NCBI RefSeq assembly: GCF_003086355.1
Contig: NZ_CP031733.1
Span: forward strand, 1,736,001 to 1,800,000
From: Streptococcus chenjunshii
GTDB taxonomy: Bacteria; Bacillota; Bacilli; Lactobacillales; Streptococcaceae
Direction of reading: 5' to 3'
DNA length: 64,000 bases
Of this stretch, positions 1 to 7,619 are shown in pieces. Numbering within the stretch: the stretch's first letter is position 1; the number at the start of each line of letters is the position of its first letter. Below the pieces are notes generated by a model, which did no database searches, was not told where the DNA came from, and saw only the letters and a list, made by a program, of their open reading frames with translations. The translations under genes and the position numbers were made by a program.

Positions 1-301
1 TCACCTCTTCAGGTTTATTTTGCCATCCCAAACAAATAGTGCCTGATGATGGCCTGAGTATATTTTTCAGTAAAAACTATACACTTTTTAATTATAGCAA
101 AAAAACCTATTATTTTAAAACATTCGGCATATCAAACCAGTTCAGAGAACCAGACAGAGACTTACCGAAATCCCAGGATGGCTGTCAAACGGAAAATAAT
201 GACAACTGATAAATCCCTCATGATTTTAGCGTGACCTCTTTCTGAATTCAGCTTTATTATTGCATAAAAACCAAAATATTTTTATTCAAATCTTCTGATA
301 A
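1..301. other. AT-rich intergenic region, no gene seen
   Basis: No open frame with a ribosome binding site is visible. A short frame open from base 1 to a TAG at 37-39 could be the tail of a gene lying outside the window, but nothing identifies it. The rest is AT-rich and leads to the promoter at 302. Confidence 0.5.
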
Positions 302-330
302 TTGACACGAAAGCCTATCTGTGGTAAACT
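302..330 (+). promoter_or_regulatory. Sigma-A type promoter of the amino acid ABC operon
   Basis: A perfect -35 box TTGACA (302-307) is followed by a 17-bp spacer and a -10 box TAAACT (325-330). It lies about 45 bp before the start codon at 377. The box match and spacing are seen directly; promoter activity is inferred. Confidence 0.7.
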
Positions 331-376
331 ATTTCTATATGTGAGAAAAGCTAACAAGAACAAAAAGGAGAATGCT

Positions 377-1141
377 ATGGCTCTTATTGAATATAAAAAT
401 GTTGAAAAATATTACGGAGAATATCATGCTCTGCGCAATATCAATCTGACCATTGAAGCAGGACAGGTTGTTGTTCTGCTCGGGCCCTCTGGCTCAGGCA
501 AATCAACGCTCATTCGAACGATGAACGCTCTGGAATCTATTGACAGCGGGAGACTGATTGTTAACGGACATGAGCTTGGCAGCGCTTCTGCTAAGGATTT
601 GGTACAGCTCCGTAAAGAAGTCGGTATGGTTTTTCAGCATTTTAATCTCTACCCTCACAAGACGGTGTTAGAAAATGTTACTTTAGCTTTAACTAAAGTT
701 TTAGGGAAATCCCAAAAAGAGGCTGATGCCATTGCTGAACAATATTTGACTTATGTTAACATGTGGGATCGCAAAGATTCCTTCCCAGGAATGCTTTCCG
801 GAGGCCAAAAACAGCGGATTGCCATCGCCCGCGGCTTAGCTATGAATCCGGAACTGCTGCTTTTTGATGAGCCGACTTCAGCTCTTGACCCTGAAACAAT
901 CGGTGATGTGCTTGCAGTCATGCAGAATCTGGCTAAGGAAGGAATGAACATGATTGTTGTGACACATGAAATGGGCTTTGCTAGAGAGGTTGCCGATCGT
1001 ATTATCTTTATGGCTGATGGCGAAATTTTAGTCGACACAACCGATGTTCAGAATTTCTTTGACAATCCTACGGAACCGCGTGCTAAACAGTTCTTAAGCA
1101 AAATTATCAACCATACCAGTGAACGCGTATCAGTCAAATAG
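377..1141 (+). CDS. Polar amino acid ABC transporter ATP-binding protein (GlnQ type)
   Basis: A 254-residue ATPase of the polar amino acid (glutamine/glutamate) uptake family, expected to bind the permeases on the cytoplasmic face. Walker A GPSGSGKST is at residues 36-44. The signature LSGGQKQR and a Walker B segment ending in DEPTSALD follow in normal order, and length is normal for GlnQ/GltL proteins. The ATG at 377 is chosen because AAGGAG lies just before it; the frame is open upstream to a TTG at 302, but that overlaps the -35 box. It is first in the operon; the binding protein follows 10 bp later. Substrate is inferred from family only. Confidence 0.93.
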   Translation: MALIEYKNVEKYYGEYHALRNINLTIEAGQVVVLLGPSGSGKSTLIRTMNALESIDSGRLIVNGHELGSASAKDLVQLRKEVGMVFQHFNLYPHKTVLENVTLALTKVLGKSQKEADAIAEQYLTYVNMWDRKDSFPGMLSGGQKQRIAIARGLAMNPELLLFDEPTSALDPETIGDVLAVMQNLAKEGMNMIVVTHEMGFAREVADRIIFMADGEILVDTTDVQNFFDNPTEPRAKQFLSKIINHTSERVSVK

Positions 1142-1151
1142 GAGGAATGTT

Positions 1152-1973
1152 ATGAAATTAAAACCATTTCTGACAAGTCTAGCTGCTGTTTTTCTGATTC
1201 TTACTTTCTTATTCACAGGTCAGAAAAGGGTTGCTGCCGCTGATTCGGAACAGATTCAAAAGATTAAAGATGCCGGTGTTCTGAAAGTAGGTGTCAAACA
1301 GGATGTCCCCAACTTCGGTTATTACAGTGCTGATACTGGGAAATATGAAGGTATGGAAATCGATATCGCCCAAAGAATCGCTGCAGATCTGGGAGTTAAA
1401 GTCGAATACGTGGCTGTGACCACTCAAACCCGAGAGCCGCTCATGGATAACGGCCAGATTGATATTTTGATTGCTACCTACACGATTACTGAAGAACGCC
1501 AAGCGAATTACAGTATTTCCAACCCATATTACTATGATGAAATCGGTTTTCTGGTCAGAAAATCCAGCCATATTAAAACGATAGCTGATTTAGACGGCAT
1601 GACCATCGGCGTGTCGCAAGGGGCTACAACAAAAGCAAATTTGGAAGCTTACGCTAAAGAGCATGATTTATCCTTTAAATATGTTCAGCTGGGAAGCTTC
1701 CCCGAATTAGCCATCTCGCTTTACGCAACCCGTATTGATGCCTTTTCTGTAGACAAGTCCATTCTCACAGGTTATGTCAGCAAGAAAACTGAAATTCTTA
1801 AAGAAGGATTCAATACACAAGAATACGGCATTGCCACTAAGAAGTCTAATACTGATATTACAGACTACATTAATAATCTGCTCAGCCAGTGGAGTAAAGA
1901 CGGCAGCCTTCAGCAAATCTACGATAAATATGACTTGACACCTGCTGCTGCAGAATCAGTAACAACTAAATAA
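1152..1973 (+). CDS. Amino acid ABC transporter substrate-binding protein
   Basis: A 273-residue family 3 solute-binding protein. The N-terminus (about residues 1-32) is a Sec signal with positive start, hydrophobic core and a VAAA segment suitable for signal peptidase I. No lipobox cysteine is present, which is unusual for a Gram-positive binding protein that must stay at the membrane. The binding domain runs from about residue 40 to 265 (GVLKVGVKQDVP start, then EGMEIDIAQRIA). The ATG at 1152 follows a strong AGGAGG at 1140-1145, so it is translated with the ATPase gene. The permease genes that should follow are displaced by a repeat array. Confidence 0.9.
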   Translation: MKLKPFLTSLAAVFLILTFLFTGQKRVAAADSEQIQKIKDAGVLKVGVKQDVPNFGYYSADTGKYEGMEIDIAQRIAADLGVKVEYVAVTTQTREPLMDNGQIDILIATYTITEERQANYSISNPYYYDEIGFLVRKSSHIKTIADLDGMTIGVSQGATTKANLEAYAKEHDLSFKYVQLGSFPELAISLYATRIDAFSVDKSILTGYVSKKTEILKEGFNTQEYGIATKKSNTDITDYINNLLSQWSKDGSLQQIYDKYDLTPAAAESVTTK

Positions 1974-2128
1974 TTAATAAACTACAGACTTTACCAAAAA
2001 GATACCGATCCTCTCCTCTTAAACCGTATTGTAAAGCTTGATCAGCTGTAAAGTTAAAATGTTGTAAGTACAGATTTGTGGAAATCGATGAGTTGATCAG
2101 TCAGTTTGGCAATATTCTGTATCTTGTG

Positions 2129-2243
2129 GAATTGAACACGGCCTAAACGCTGTGAGAAAAAGTCCGCCCTCCCTTGAGTCTTTAGTGACTCAGCGGTCGG
2201 ACGCCTATTTTCTCTTTGCGTTCTTAACGGCCTTTGTATCTTG
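2129..2243 (+). repeat. Family A repeat unit, short form (sense +)
   Basis: Starts GAATTGAACACGGCC and ends GGCCTTTGTATCTTG. Inside, arm TAAACGCTGTGAGAAAAAG can pair with the 3' arm containing TTTTCTCTTTGCGTTCTTA. The centre carries a hairpin GAGTC-TTTAGT-GACTC flanked by CCGCCC/GGTCGG. It abuts the next unit directly and lies between the binding-protein gene and the first permease gene. Confidence 0.85.
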
Positions 2244-2245
2244 TA

Positions 2246-2517
2246 GAATTGAACACGGCCTAAAATCCTAGTGAAAAAGAGACGCACTCGTAGGAAGTCG
2301 CAGGCTGACTACGAGTGTGGCTGCTCTGTGCAGTATATCTGCTAGTGTGATGCAAGCATATTGCTAAACAGCCTTAGCCGTAGACGTCTGAATGCTTTGC
2401 AGTCAAGACAGCTTGCCGCAGCATTCTAGCCGTCTTGACATGGATGCGTCTGCGAAATCACAGATTTCGGACTTACCGCCATTTTCATACGGATTTTTAG
2501 ACGGCCTTTGTATCTTG
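2246..2517 (+). repeat. Family A repeat unit, long form (sense +)
   Basis: Has the same ends as the previous unit. Its terminal arms are of the ATCC class: TAAAATCCTAGTGAAAAAG against TTTTCATACGGATTTTTAG. Inner modules include a 9-bp stem CACTCGTAG/CTACGAGTG near 2284-2318 and a hairpin CGAAATC-ACA-GATTTCG near 2453-2470. The unit ends 15 nt before the permease start codon, with only AAAGGAG between. Confidence 0.85.
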
Positions 2518-2532
2518 TTAAAGGAGAATCTC

Positions 2533-3237
2533 GTGATTATATTAGTAACAACAAGCAGTCCTTTCGCTTTGTCGCGCTGGGGTGAGTTCTTCGCTAACTT
2601 TGGAGAATTTATAAAAGGTTTTTTCTATACACTGGGAATGTCTGCTGCCGCTCTGCTTTTGGCTTTAGCTTTAGGAATCGTTTTCGGTGCCATGAGTTCA
2701 GCGAAAAATAAAGTGTTTAAAGCAATTGCCCGTGTTTATGTTGAAGTTTTCCAAAACACGCCGCTTTTAGTTCAGTTTGTGTTTGTCTATTACGGCCTTG
2801 CCATCATCAGTAACGGCGCGATAATGATTTCAACGTTTTTTACGGCTGTTCTCTGCGTTGGCATTTACCACGGCGCTTACATTGCCGAAGTTATTCGTTC
2901 CGGTATTGAAGCTGTCCCTCGAGGGCAGACCGAAGCAGCGCTTTCCCAAGGTTTTACATACAGTCAGACTATGAGTTTGATTATCTTGCCACAGGCTGTT
3001 CGAACTATTCTGCCGCCGATGACCAACCAAGTCGTTAACTTAATCAAAAACACATCAACTGTCGCTATTATTTCCGGTGCTGACATTATGTTTGTTTCTA
3101 AAGCTTGGGCTTACGACACGACTAATTATGTCCCTGCTTTTGCCGGTGCTGCCTTTCTGTATTTTATTATGTGCTTTCCTTTGGCAACTTGGGCACGACG
3201 GATGGAAGAAGAAAATAAAAAATCCTATTCGCTGTAA
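2533..3237 (+). CDS. Amino acid ABC transporter permease (His/Glu/Gln/Arg family)
   Basis: A 234-residue membrane protein of the polar amino acid permease family with about five hydrophobic helices. The EAA-like cytoplasmic loop that contacts the ATPase is visible (AEVIRSGIEAVPRGQTEAAL followed by SQG). The frame continues upstream to an ATG at 2392, but that part is repeat DNA. I place the start at GTG 2533, which has AAAGGAG 6 nt before it and gives the normal family N-terminus. It is separated from the binding-protein gene by about 560 bp of repeats, so co-transcription with the ATPase depends on read-through. Confidence 0.88.
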   Translation: MIILVTTSSPFALSRWGEFFANFGEFIKGFFYTLGMSAAALLLALALGIVFGAMSSAKNKVFKAIARVYVEVFQNTPLLVQFVFVYYGLAIISNGAIMISTFFTAVLCVGIYHGAYIAEVIRSGIEAVPRGQTEAALSQGFTYSQTMSLIILPQAVRTILPPMTNQVVNLIKNTSTVAIISGADIMFVSKAWAYDTTNYVPAFAGAAFLYFIMCFPLATWARRMEEENKKSYSL

Positions 3238-3429
3238 TTGGTTAAAAAAATCAGAAACAAACTTACTCTATCCTATCTCAGAACCGTATAAGCGGTTCAA
3301 ACTAAGACAGGAATCCTTAGTCAGCTGGCTCCTATCAGTCACGGTTAAAATAAATGAATCTATTTTTCTGAGATTTCGTTTCCAGCTGTTTTAGTGTAAG
3401 TCCCATCCCTATCATAAGGAGAACTATTT

Positions 3430-4080
3430 ATGTCATCAGTTTTAACACAGACCAACTTAAACTTTATTCTCCAAGGTTTAGGATTGACTCTTTATATTTC
3501 CTTTATTTCTATTGTTCTCTCGACTGTTATTGGAACGCTTCTAGCAGTTATACGCAATGGAAAAAACAGGCTGCTGCGTCTTATTTCCAGCGTTTATATT
3601 GAGTTTGTCCGCAATGTTCCTAACCTTCTTTGGATCTTTATCATCTTCTTGGTTTTTCAAATGAAATCAACCCCTGCCGGTATCACGGCTTTTACAGTCT
3701 TCACTTCAGTAGCATTGGCCGAAATTATCCGAGGCGGGCTAAATGGAGTTGATGGCGGTCAGACCGAAGCCGGACTATCACAGGGCATGACTAATTTCCA
3801 AGTGTTCATTTATATTGTTTTCCCTCAGGCTTTTCGCAAAATGCTGCCGGCAATCATCTCTCAGTTTGTAACGGTTATCAAGGATACTTCTCTGCTTTAT
3901 TCTGTTATTGCTATTCAGGAGCTTTTCGGCAAAAGTCAAATCTTGATGGGACGCTATTTTGAAGCCAGTCAAGTATTTACGCTTTATGCTTTAATAGCAG
4001 GTATCTACTTTATCATTAACTTTACCATCTCGGCCTTTTCCAGACGCTTAGCTAAAAGGTGGGAACAAGCTGCAGAATAA
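3430..4080 (+). CDS. Amino acid ABC transporter permease, second subunit
   Basis: A 216-residue permease of the same family as the preceding gene, with about five helices and the EAA-like loop AEIIRGGLNGVDGGQTEAGL followed by SQG. The two permeases probably form a heterodimer with the ATPase encoded at 377. ATG 3430 is preceded by AAGGAG. The 190-bp gap after the first permease holds no gene. A strong terminator follows at 4137. Substrate is unknown beyond polar amino acids. Confidence 0.9.
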   Translation: MSSVLTQTNLNFILQGLGLTLYISFISIVLSTVIGTLLAVIRNGKNRLLRLISSVYIEFVRNVPNLLWIFIIFLVFQMKSTPAGITAFTVFTSVALAEIIRGGLNGVDGGQTEAGLSQGMTNFQVFIYIVFPQAFRKMLPAIISQFVTVIKDTSLLYSVIAIQELFGKSQILMGRYFEASQVFTLYALIAGIYFIINFTISAFSRRLAKRWEQAAE

Positions 4081-4136
4081 TCATCATCTGTTTAATTAAT
4101 GGTTAGAAAAAGCGAATTATATATATAAAAAGTCAT

Positions 4137-4174
4137 AAAACCAGCGAGAGTGAAACTCTTTCGCTGGTTTTTTT
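4137..4174 (+). terminator. Rho-independent terminator of the amino acid ABC operon
   Basis: An inverted repeat AAACCAGCGA...TCGCTGGTTT is followed by a run of seven T residues. It is placed about 55 bp after the last permease stop codon. Confidence 0.9.
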
Positions 4175-4251
4175 AATCAAAGATACTAATACTCTATTGT
4201 CGCTTGACGCAACGCAACAGCATGTGTTCAGCAAGCAGAATCAAGGCAAGC

Positions 4252-4848
4252 TCAGTCAATAAGAGTGTCCTGACTGCGTTCAAGAATATCACCGCTTACA
4301 GAATCAATAGCATAGTCATACTCCAATCCGGCAGCCGGATCGTCGAAGTCGACTTCATAATAGCTCACACCATGTTCAAAATCTTTTTCAACCTTGAGGT
4401 TGATAACAGCTGATTCATCCAGTCCTGCATCTGCAAGTGCAATAGCCTTAGCTTGTTCAGCAGTTATTTCCTGATCTGTATCGCCTGAAGTCGTTTCAGA
4501 ACTTGGTGCAGAGCTTGAACTTGTGCTGGCTGAACTTGAAGTTGAGGTTTGTTTTTTTTCTAAATCATAACCCAGCACACTCCCATCTGTAGCGTCAATC
4601 GTATAATCATATTCACTGTCTGCTGTATAAAATTCAATTTCATAAGTAGCTTTAAAATTGTCTCTATCTTTCTTTGTAGAGCTAAAAGTAACATCGGAAG
4701 CAGTCAGTCCTGCATGCTTTAAAGCAATTGCCTGTGCCTGCTGTTCAGAAAGTTTATAACGAGGCCATGCGTAGGCGAAAACAACACCGCCAATCACAGC
4801 AATTAATACCAGAAGAGGAAGACCAATTTTCAGTACCCGCTTTTTCAT
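4252..4848 (-). CDS. Membrane-anchored protein with two PepSY domains
   Basis: A 198-residue protein with an N-terminal transmembrane segment (about residues 8-27) and two similar PepSY-type domains, at about 32-95 and 128-192. They are separated by a Ser/Thr-rich linker of about 30 residues. Each domain starts with a helix of the form EQAQAIALKHAGL or EQAKAIALADAGL and ends in a strand pair with DYTIDATDGSVLGY or DYAIDSVSGDILE. PepSY domains are extracytoplasmic and often linked to peptidase control or to sensing; the role here is unknown. ATG 4848 is preceded by AAAGGGGGG. A family A unit ends 18 nt before the start. Confidence 0.85.
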   Translation of the reverse strand: MKKRVLKIGLPLLVLIAVIGGVVFAYAWPRYKLSEQQAQAIALKHAGLTASDVTFSSTKKDRDNFKATYEIEFYTADSEYDYTIDATDGSVLGYDLEKKQTSTSSSASTSSSSAPSSETTSGDTDQEITAEQAKAIALADAGLDESAVINLKVEKDFEHGVSYYEVDFDDPAAGLEYDYAIDSVSGDILERSQDTLID

Positions 4849-4866
4849 GAGAACCCCCCTTTCATT

Positions 4867-4980
4867 AAGATACAAAGGCCGTGAAGAACGCAAAGAGAAA
4901 ATAGGCGTCCAACCGCTGAGTTACTAAAGACTCAAGGGAGGGCGGTCTTTTTCTCACAGCGTTTAGGCCGTGTTCAATTC
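4867..4980 (-). repeat. Family A repeat unit, short form (sense -)
   Basis: Reads from GAATTGAACACGGCC at 4980 to GGCCTTTGTATCTTA at 4867 on the minus strand. Arms are of the ACGC class, and the central GAGTC/GACTC-type hairpin is present with one substitution. A second, truncated copy of the 3' end starts at 4984 (AAGATACAAAAGGCCGTG) and fades out near 5010. It lies 18 nt upstream of the PepSY gene start. Confidence 0.85.
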
Positions 4981-5156
4981 CACCAAGATACAAAAGGCCG
5001 TGAAGGAATCTAAAGGAAACTAAGAACAGCAAAAATTATCTGTGAGCTGAAGCAGCATTCTTTAAAAAATTTAGTGAAATTTTAAGATTCCTAACAGCCC
5101 GTCAACTGCGACAAAACTGATTATAAAATGAGTTCTTTCCTTCACTATTAGTATAA

Positions 5157-5187
5157 CAAAAACCAAGCCTGAAAGCTTGGTTTTTCG
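5157..5187. terminator. Bidirectional terminator-like hairpin
   Basis: AAAACCAAGC-CTGAAA-GCTTGGTTTTT forms a perfect stem with A-rich and T-rich flanks. It lies just downstream of the response regulator gene on the minus strand. A direct repeat GTGTGGCAAAA-GTGTGGCA follows at 5197-5216, of unknown meaning. Confidence 0.75.
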
Positions 5188-5265
5188 ACGAAGAAAGTGT
5201 GGCAAAAGTGTGGCATATTTCTATTTAATTGAGCAAAAGATAATTGGACAGTCTTTGTAATCTTC

Positions 5266-5952
5266 CTAATCTAAATCTGCCTTAATCAGTTTGAAACCAT
5301 ATCCCCAAACCGTTTCAATAAGGATATTCCCTCCGGCTTCTCTCAGCTTTTTACGTAAACGTTTAATAGCATCATCTGCTGCACGGGTTTCAACGGCATC
5401 TGCATAGCCCCAAATTTCAGTTAAAAGAGCAGTTCGTGCTACGGCTTCTTCCTTATGCTCTAAAAGATATTTCAACAATTTAAATTCAAGCTGGGTCAGC
5501 TTAATCATCTTTCCCTGATAAAAAGCGGATCGGTCTTTGAGAGACAGGGTCAGTCCACCGTACACAAGCGGATCTGACTGTCTAGATAGTTGATATTGAC
5601 GGGATAAAATGGCTTTAACCCGCAACGTTAATTTAAGCGGTGAAAAAGGTTTAGTAAAGTAATCATCTGCACCAGCAGCAAAAGCCGCAATAAAATCATT
5701 ATCACTGTCACGCGCTGTCAGCAAAATAATCGGCAAATCCCACTGTTGGCGGATAGTCTTTATAAGATTAAAACCTGCGGCATCAGACATCGCGACATCT
5801 AAAATAAGAAGATCAGCTTCGGCTTCCGTAAGGCGCTCAATAAGCTGTTTCCCAGTGGTAAACGTTTCTACTTCCATCCCTTCCTCACGCAGAAAAGAGG
5901 CCAGAAGCTCCCGAACATTTTTTTCATCATCTGCCACATAAATTTTAGTCAT
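5266..5952 (-). CDS. OmpR-family response regulator without an adjacent kinase
   Basis: A 228-residue two-domain regulator. The receiver (about 1-115) keeps the acidic pair (ADDE near residue 8), the phospho-acceptor Asp in LLILDVAM, the Thr in LLTA and the Lys in TKPF. It has MS where most relatives have MP after the acceptor. The C-terminal winged helix (about 128-225) ends in ETVWGYGFKL, typical of OmpR/PhoB DNA-binding domains. No histidine kinase lies on either side, so it is an orphan in this window. The nearest gene in the same direction is the PepSY membrane protein. Target genes are unknown. Confidence 0.92.
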   Translation of the reverse strand: MTKIYVADDEKNVRELLASFLREEGMEVETFTTGKQLIERLTEAEADLLILDVAMSDAAGFNLIKTIRQQWDLPIILLTARDSDNDFIAAFAAGADDYFTKPFSPLKLTLRVKAILSRQYQLSRQSDPLVYGGLTLSLKDRSAFYQGKMIKLTQLEFKLLKYLLEHKEEAVARTALLTEIWGYADAVETRAADDAIKRLRKKLREAGGNILIETVWGYGFKLIKADLD

Positions 5953-6092
5953 TGCTGCCTCTTTTCATTTTTTTCTTTTACTTAAAAATAGTTATTTATA
6001 ATTTTTGCACTTGGAATACCTTGTTTGAAATAAAAGTTCAGAATGCACCTGTTTTTTTTTAAATTTTTGCTTAAGGTATAAGGCTTAAAAAC

Positions 6093-6965
6093 TTATTTTT
6101 TAAGCTTTAAACTTTTTACAAAGGTTCGTCTAAAAGAAGCCACTTCTTGCTTGAGGGATCTCCCGTTTCTGGCATAATAGCCTTTTTTATTAAGGTAACT
6201 CATATTCCAAAGACGGTGCCCGCGTCTGTAAATCATTTTGGGAGCATAAAAAGGATTGCCGGCATTAGCAAGGGCCTGCCGGCGAAACAAAGGGTCATGG
6301 ATTTTAACCGGCATAATATCCAATTCTCTGTGCCGCCGGTTATTGCGATTAGCATAATTAAAACTAGCGCCATTAATCAGGCCATTAAGCTTTCTTCCTC
6401 GAGGGTCCAGTTCATTAGCAAAGCAATCTTGGCTGTCAAGGATAAATTCTGTATGGAATCCCATAACAATCTTAATATTAATGGGAAATGAAATGTCATT
6501 GCCGCTTTGCGGCAGTTTGTTATGCAGACGGGAAGATTCTCCCAAATTGAAGTCAAAGCGACGGCGCCAAAAACGTTTCCTCTTCTTTGTCCGCAGATAA
6601 TGCAGAAGTGATTCTCTATCTGTATCCCCAGGAAAACATCTGCGCACCCATTCAGCCTGATAGGCGGAAATCACATAGCGAAACTGATGAATTTGATGAG
6701 CAAGTTTATCTGCAGTACTCAGTGTCTCTTTAGGAAAAGCCAGCTGAACTGCAAGAGCTAATTCATGCCAAAACTTGTGATCAGGCACCAAACTGTCTGA
6801 AAAACTTTCCAGAAGCTTTTGGATTTCTCCTGCTTCTCCGCTGAGTTCTGCAGGCATAGCAGCTAACTGCATCAGCTTCTCCAGTAAAGAACGGGCAGAT
6901 TTTTCGGTCAAACCGACACTGCTCTTCTGCCAAAAATCTAAGAACTCTTGATCACCAATTAACAT
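6093..6965 (-). CDS. DUF3114-like protein of unknown function
   Basis: A 290-residue cytoplasmic protein, very basic at its C-terminus and with no signal or membrane segment. The C-terminal half is rich in Arg, Asn and aromatic residues (for example NRRHRELDIMPVKIHD). It resembles streptococcal proteins annotated as DUF3114, a family without known function; that assignment is from memory and moderate. ATG 6965 is preceded by AGGGGAGGG. The frame stays open further upstream, but that part is repeat DNA. A family A array ends 15 nt before the start. Confidence 0.7.
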   Translation of the reverse strand: MLIGDQEFLDFWQKSSVGLTEKSARSLLEKLMQLAAMPAELSGEAGEIQKLLESFSDSLVPDHKFWHELALAVQLAFPKETLSTADKLAHQIHQFRYVISAYQAEWVRRCFPGDTDRESLLHYLRTKKRKRFWRRRFDFNLGESSRLHNKLPQSGNDISFPINIKIVMGFHTEFILDSQDCFANELDPRGRKLNGLINGASFNYANRNNRRHRELDIMPVKIHDPLFRRQALANAGNPFYAPKMIYRRGHRLWNMSYLNKKGYYARNGRSLKQEVASFRRTFVKSLKLKK

Positions 6966-6980
6966 ATCCCCTCCCCTAAA

Positions 6981-7315
6981 CAAGATACAAAGGACGTGAA
7001 GAACACAAAGAGAAAATAGGCGGTAAGTCCGAAATCTTCGATTTCGCAGACGCCCCCCTGCCAGGACGACTAGAAGGGTGCAGTCGGCTGTCAAGACGAC
7101 AAAGCCTTCAGACGGCTACGGCTGGCGGTAAGTCCGAAATCTGTGATTTCGCAGACGCCCCCCTGCCAGGACGACTAGAAGGGTGCAGTCGGCTGTCAAG
7201 ACGACAAAGCCTTCAGACGGCTACGGCTGGCGGTAAGTCCGAAATCTGTGATTTCGCAGACGCACCCCTGACAGGACATCTAGGGAGCGAGGCAGAACCC
7301 CAGACCATAACGTTC
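6981..7315 (-). repeat. Family A array with 105-bp tandem module (sense -)
   Basis: The conserved end AAGATACAAAGG is at 6982. From 7021 the same 105-bp block is repeated in tandem (7021, 7126, then a partial third from 7231), nearly identical between copies. Each block holds the hairpin CGAAATC-NNN-GATTTCG. The outer end lacks the usual GAATTGAACAC terminus. It instead carries a segment around 7290-7315 (CCAGACCATAACGTTC) that also occurs at the far end of the array at 24828. Confidence 0.85.
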
Positions 7316-7619
7316 AACATCTCGCCCCGCAAAGCCTAGCAGACATTTAAAGCTTTGAAAAAGCGACTAAAATGACACTAGGCTACTGCGTCTCGTGCAT
7401 AATACTGACAAAATTAAGGGCTAGTTTTTAAATCAGCCTTCAGACGGCTAGAAAGCTGCGTCTGACAAAAAGTTGAACAGAACCGCCGTGCATAAGTTTC
7501 CCCTCTTCAGATCAACACTCATCCACCGGATGATGTCAGTCCACACGTCTTTCAGTTTGTTATTATACCAAAAACTGCAGAAAATACTGAAACAGTGCTT
7601 ATTCCCTGCAGTTTGTTCT
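7316..7619. other. Intergenic region with decayed repeat and thrS terminator
   Basis: No gene is seen. Fragments resembling family A modules occur (CTTCAGACGGCTAGAAAGCTG near 7438-7458). At 7571-7614 an inverted repeat AAACTGCAG/CTGCAGTTT followed by T residues on the minus strand is a plausible thrS terminator. Confidence 0.6.

Noticed and set aside
2054..2287. Minus-strand open frame of 77 codons
   Set aside because: Entirely encoded by family A repeat sequence; the same peptide pieces recur at other repeat copies.
3077..3394. Plus-strand open frame overlapping the end of the first permease
   Set aside because: It is mostly an out-of-frame reading of the permease gene and lacks an SD or recognisable product.
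5197..5216. Direct repeat GTGTGGCAAAA-GTGTGGCA as a phage or ICE attachment site
   Set aside because: It resembles sequence seen near integrase genes, but no integrase, tRNA or second copy was found in the window.
7021..7335. Tandem 105-bp repeats considered as a CRISPR array
   Set aside because: Units are far too long, lie head to tail without unique spacers, and no cas genes are present.
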